Of a DNA stretch of 64,000 bases, positions 62,946 to 64,000 are shown piece by piece. The notes under the pieces were generated by a model. The model worked only from the letters and a program-made list of their open reading frames with translations, was not told the origin of the DNA and searched no databases. The stretch spans positions 59,359 to 123,358 of the forward strand of contig CABHPA010000111.1 in the NCBI GenBank assembly GCA_902168245.1. Reading direction: 5' to 3'. Both the position numbers and the translations under genes were made by a program. Each line of letters begins with the position of its first letter. Position 1 is the stretch's first letter. Origin of the DNA: Candidatus Melainabacteria bacterium. GTDB taxonomy: Bacteria > Cyanobacteriota > Vampirovibrionia > Vampirovibrionales > Vampirovibrionaceae.

Positions 62946-63049
62946 ACCTAATCCGGTAGTACCTAGTAAAAAAACAGCAAGCCCAGTATGGACAGCTTCA
63001 AGGGACGTAAGGAAAAACCATCGATTTTCGGTTCGGGAGGTTTTCGGCA

Positions 63050-63616
63050 ATGACAAACGATGTATTCTCTTTACTGCTAGACAAAAGAGTTTCGGAATTG
63101 AGTGATAAAGCTGTGGAAAGTGGTTTGAGCAAAGCTGAGCGCGTGGAAATGAGAGCTCTTAATGAGCACCAGGATAAAGCCCCGGCGGTGTTGCACCGCA
63201 TTCGTATCCTGGCATCCAAAATGGCCCAGGGCAATTATCTGGGCATTTTATTTTTGCGGTTCTCCAGAAAGTTCAAACAGAACCTGGCGGAACTGGAAGC
63301 CCTCATCCAATACGGAAACAGCAAGGCGGTTTGGGAGATCGCCTACCTGTATCGCAAACAGGCCACCCACAAACTCAGCCCGACCGAAAAAAGCGAACTG
63401 GATTACCTGATGCTCTACCACGACAGCCAGGACGTGCTGCGCGTTACCCAACTCAAAATGCGCGAGGAGTACGGCGTGCTTTCCAGCGCGGAACGCCAGG
63501 AGTTGACCGAGCTGCAACGCAACCTGTACCGCAAGGAAGGCATTCCTAATCATCTGCTGGAAATGCTGTGGCCCAACCACCAGCCCATGCACCTGGATTT
63601 AAGCCAATCCGGCTAA
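63050..63616 (+). CDS. Helical protein of unknown function
   Basis: 188 residues from ATG 63050, which has GGGAGG nine bases upstream. Composition is charged and helical: LLLDKRVSELSDKAVESGLS, RRIRILASK-like and LAELEALIQYGNSKAVWEIA. Two repeated layouts are visible, each with a Leu-Ser-x-x-Glu-Lys/Arg start (GLSKAERVEMRALNEHQ; KLSPTEKSELDYLMLYH; VLSSAERQELTELQRNL), so it is built of three related helical units of about 40-50 residues. No signal or membrane segment. Not recognised; upstream operator-like sequences suggest regulation. Confidence 0.7.
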   Translation: MTNDVFSLLLDKRVSELSDKAVESGLSKAERVEMRALNEHQDKAPAVLHRIRILASKMAQGNYLGILFLRFSRKFKQNLAELEALIQYGNSKAVWEIAYLYRKQATHKLSPTEKSELDYLMLYHDSQDVLRVTQLKMREEYGVLSSAERQELTELQRNLYRKEGIPNHLLEMLWPNHQPMHLDLSQSG

Positions 63617-63656
63617 CGCGTTACCGGCCAGAAAGCCTATAAGGAATTGAACCCGC

Positions 63657-63800
63657 ATGTTGACCATCCTGTCCTCTTCCAACCTGATTTATGCCGCTGC
63701 AACTTATGCGGCAATCCTGTTGGCGGGAGCCCTCAGCAAAAGCACCCAGTACCAAATGGCGCGCGTCTATTGCCAATCCCGGCTAGGATACCACTCGTAA
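63657..63800 (+). CDS. Small membrane protein, 47 residues
   Basis: ATG 63657 with AAGGAA about ten bases upstream. Reads MLTILSSSNLIYAAATYAAI, then LLAGALSKSTQYQMARVYCQ and SRLGYHS: one hydrophobic helix followed by a short basic tail. No homologue recognised. It follows the helical gene by 40 bases and may be cotranscribed. The next 130 bases carry no ORF I trust. Confidence 0.5.
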   Translation: MLTILSSSNLIYAAATYAAILLAGALSKSTQYQMARVYCQSRLGYHS

Positions 63801-63931
63801 GCCAGCACCCAGGCTAACCTGGCGCAACGCGGGCATGCTTGTAAAATTCGTATAACTTCATAGTCGGTAAAGTTCCAACGGTTCCGGTCGATAGTGAATG
63901 GTGATGCAAGCAGAACAACCGGGAGCCGTGC

Positions 63932-64000
63932 GTGATCAAACAGGCGCTTCATTTCCAACAACATTCAACCGGCGTTACATTGACGGAATATGCCCTGGTC
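63932..64000 (+). CDS. N-terminus of a Flp/Tad-like pilin, cut by the window edge
   Basis: GTG 63932 is preceded by GGGAG. The 23 visible residues read VIKQALHFQQHSTGVTLTEY then ALV. The pattern Gly-x-Thr-x-x-Glu-Tyr-Ala-Leu-Val is the conserved prepilin cleavage and helix start of Flp pilins. The rest lies beyond base 64000. Compare the pilin-like gene at 44880. Confidence 0.6.
   Translation, partial: MIKQALHFQQHSTGVTLTEYALV

Noticed and set aside
63767..63964. 65-codon minus-strand frame near the right edge
   Set aside because: Overlaps the better-supported small membrane gene and the pilin start; no ribosome site.

Overview
The window reads as a chromosomal segment of a non-photosynthetic relative of cyanobacteria (Vampirovibrionia/Melainabacteria type, Vampirovibrio-like). 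The main evidence is the RNA polymerase: the beta' subunit is split into RpoC1 (gamma) and a ~1317-residue RpoC2 with a ~650-residue insertion after the trigger-loop motif, as in Cyanobacteria. The cell is a diderm with LPS (KdsB and WaaA, both Kdo genes). It has type IV pili (PilB, PilC, PilQ, a PilP-like lipoprotein), probably flagella (FliS and a FliT-like chaperone), Flp/Tad-like pilins, and it degrades histidine (HutH, HutU, HutI). No photosynthesis or carbon-fixation gene is visible. The lineage assignment is inference; no search was run.

Layout. 1-4 kb: hemC (partial), hemA, metK and a NanE-type epimerase, all on the minus strand. 4.4-8.6 kb: dgt-like, dnaG and rpoD on the plus strand. 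8.7-9.5 kb: an AT-rich membrane gene. 9.5-15.8 kb: a minus-strand pilus operon (pilP-like, pilQ, pilB, pilC). 16-18.7 kb: groES-groL, then a small basic protein gene with its own promoter and terminator. 18.7-21.5 kb: kdsB, a lytic transglycosylase and an unknown membrane protein. 21.6-24.3 kb: murQ and an acyl-AMP ligase. 24.4-27.7 kb: lineage-specific unknowns and a 1-kb gene-poor stretch with a duplicated 71-bp element. 27.7-34.4 kb: ribD, nhaA, pyrR-pabB-yebC, a glycosyltransferase and an FmdB-type zinc ribbon. 34.4-39.2 kb: the hut operon with a small membrane ORF embedded in it. 39.4-46 kb is the accessory part: unknown proteins, a Fur-family regulator with two near-identical boxes and a divergent His-rich/Cys-containing pair, a frameshifted DUF3800 gene, tRNA-Arg, a pilin-like gene and a toxin-antitoxin pair. 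46-47.2 kb: flagellar chaperones and a stand-alone receiver domain. 47.2-57.8 kb: rplJ-rplL-rpoB-rpoC1-rpoC2. 57.9-64 kb: small unknowns, a TPR protein, waaA, an NrnA-type DHH phosphoesterase, mazG, and the start of a second Flp-like pilin at the edge.

Best candidate for an undescribed system: the metal-responsive divergon at 41.5-43.6 kb. A Fur-family repressor faces a two-gene operon encoding a multi-pass membrane protein with a C-x3-CC-x4-C cluster and a 123-residue protein with 20 histidines. The two genes overlap by ATGA, and two 19-bp boxes exactly 100 bp apart control both directions. Second is the 71-bp element repeated 222 bp apart at 27.3-27.6 kb. In one direction it is a terminator-like hairpin with a T-tract; in the other it is a hairpin leader ending at a possible start codon, after which the copies diverge.
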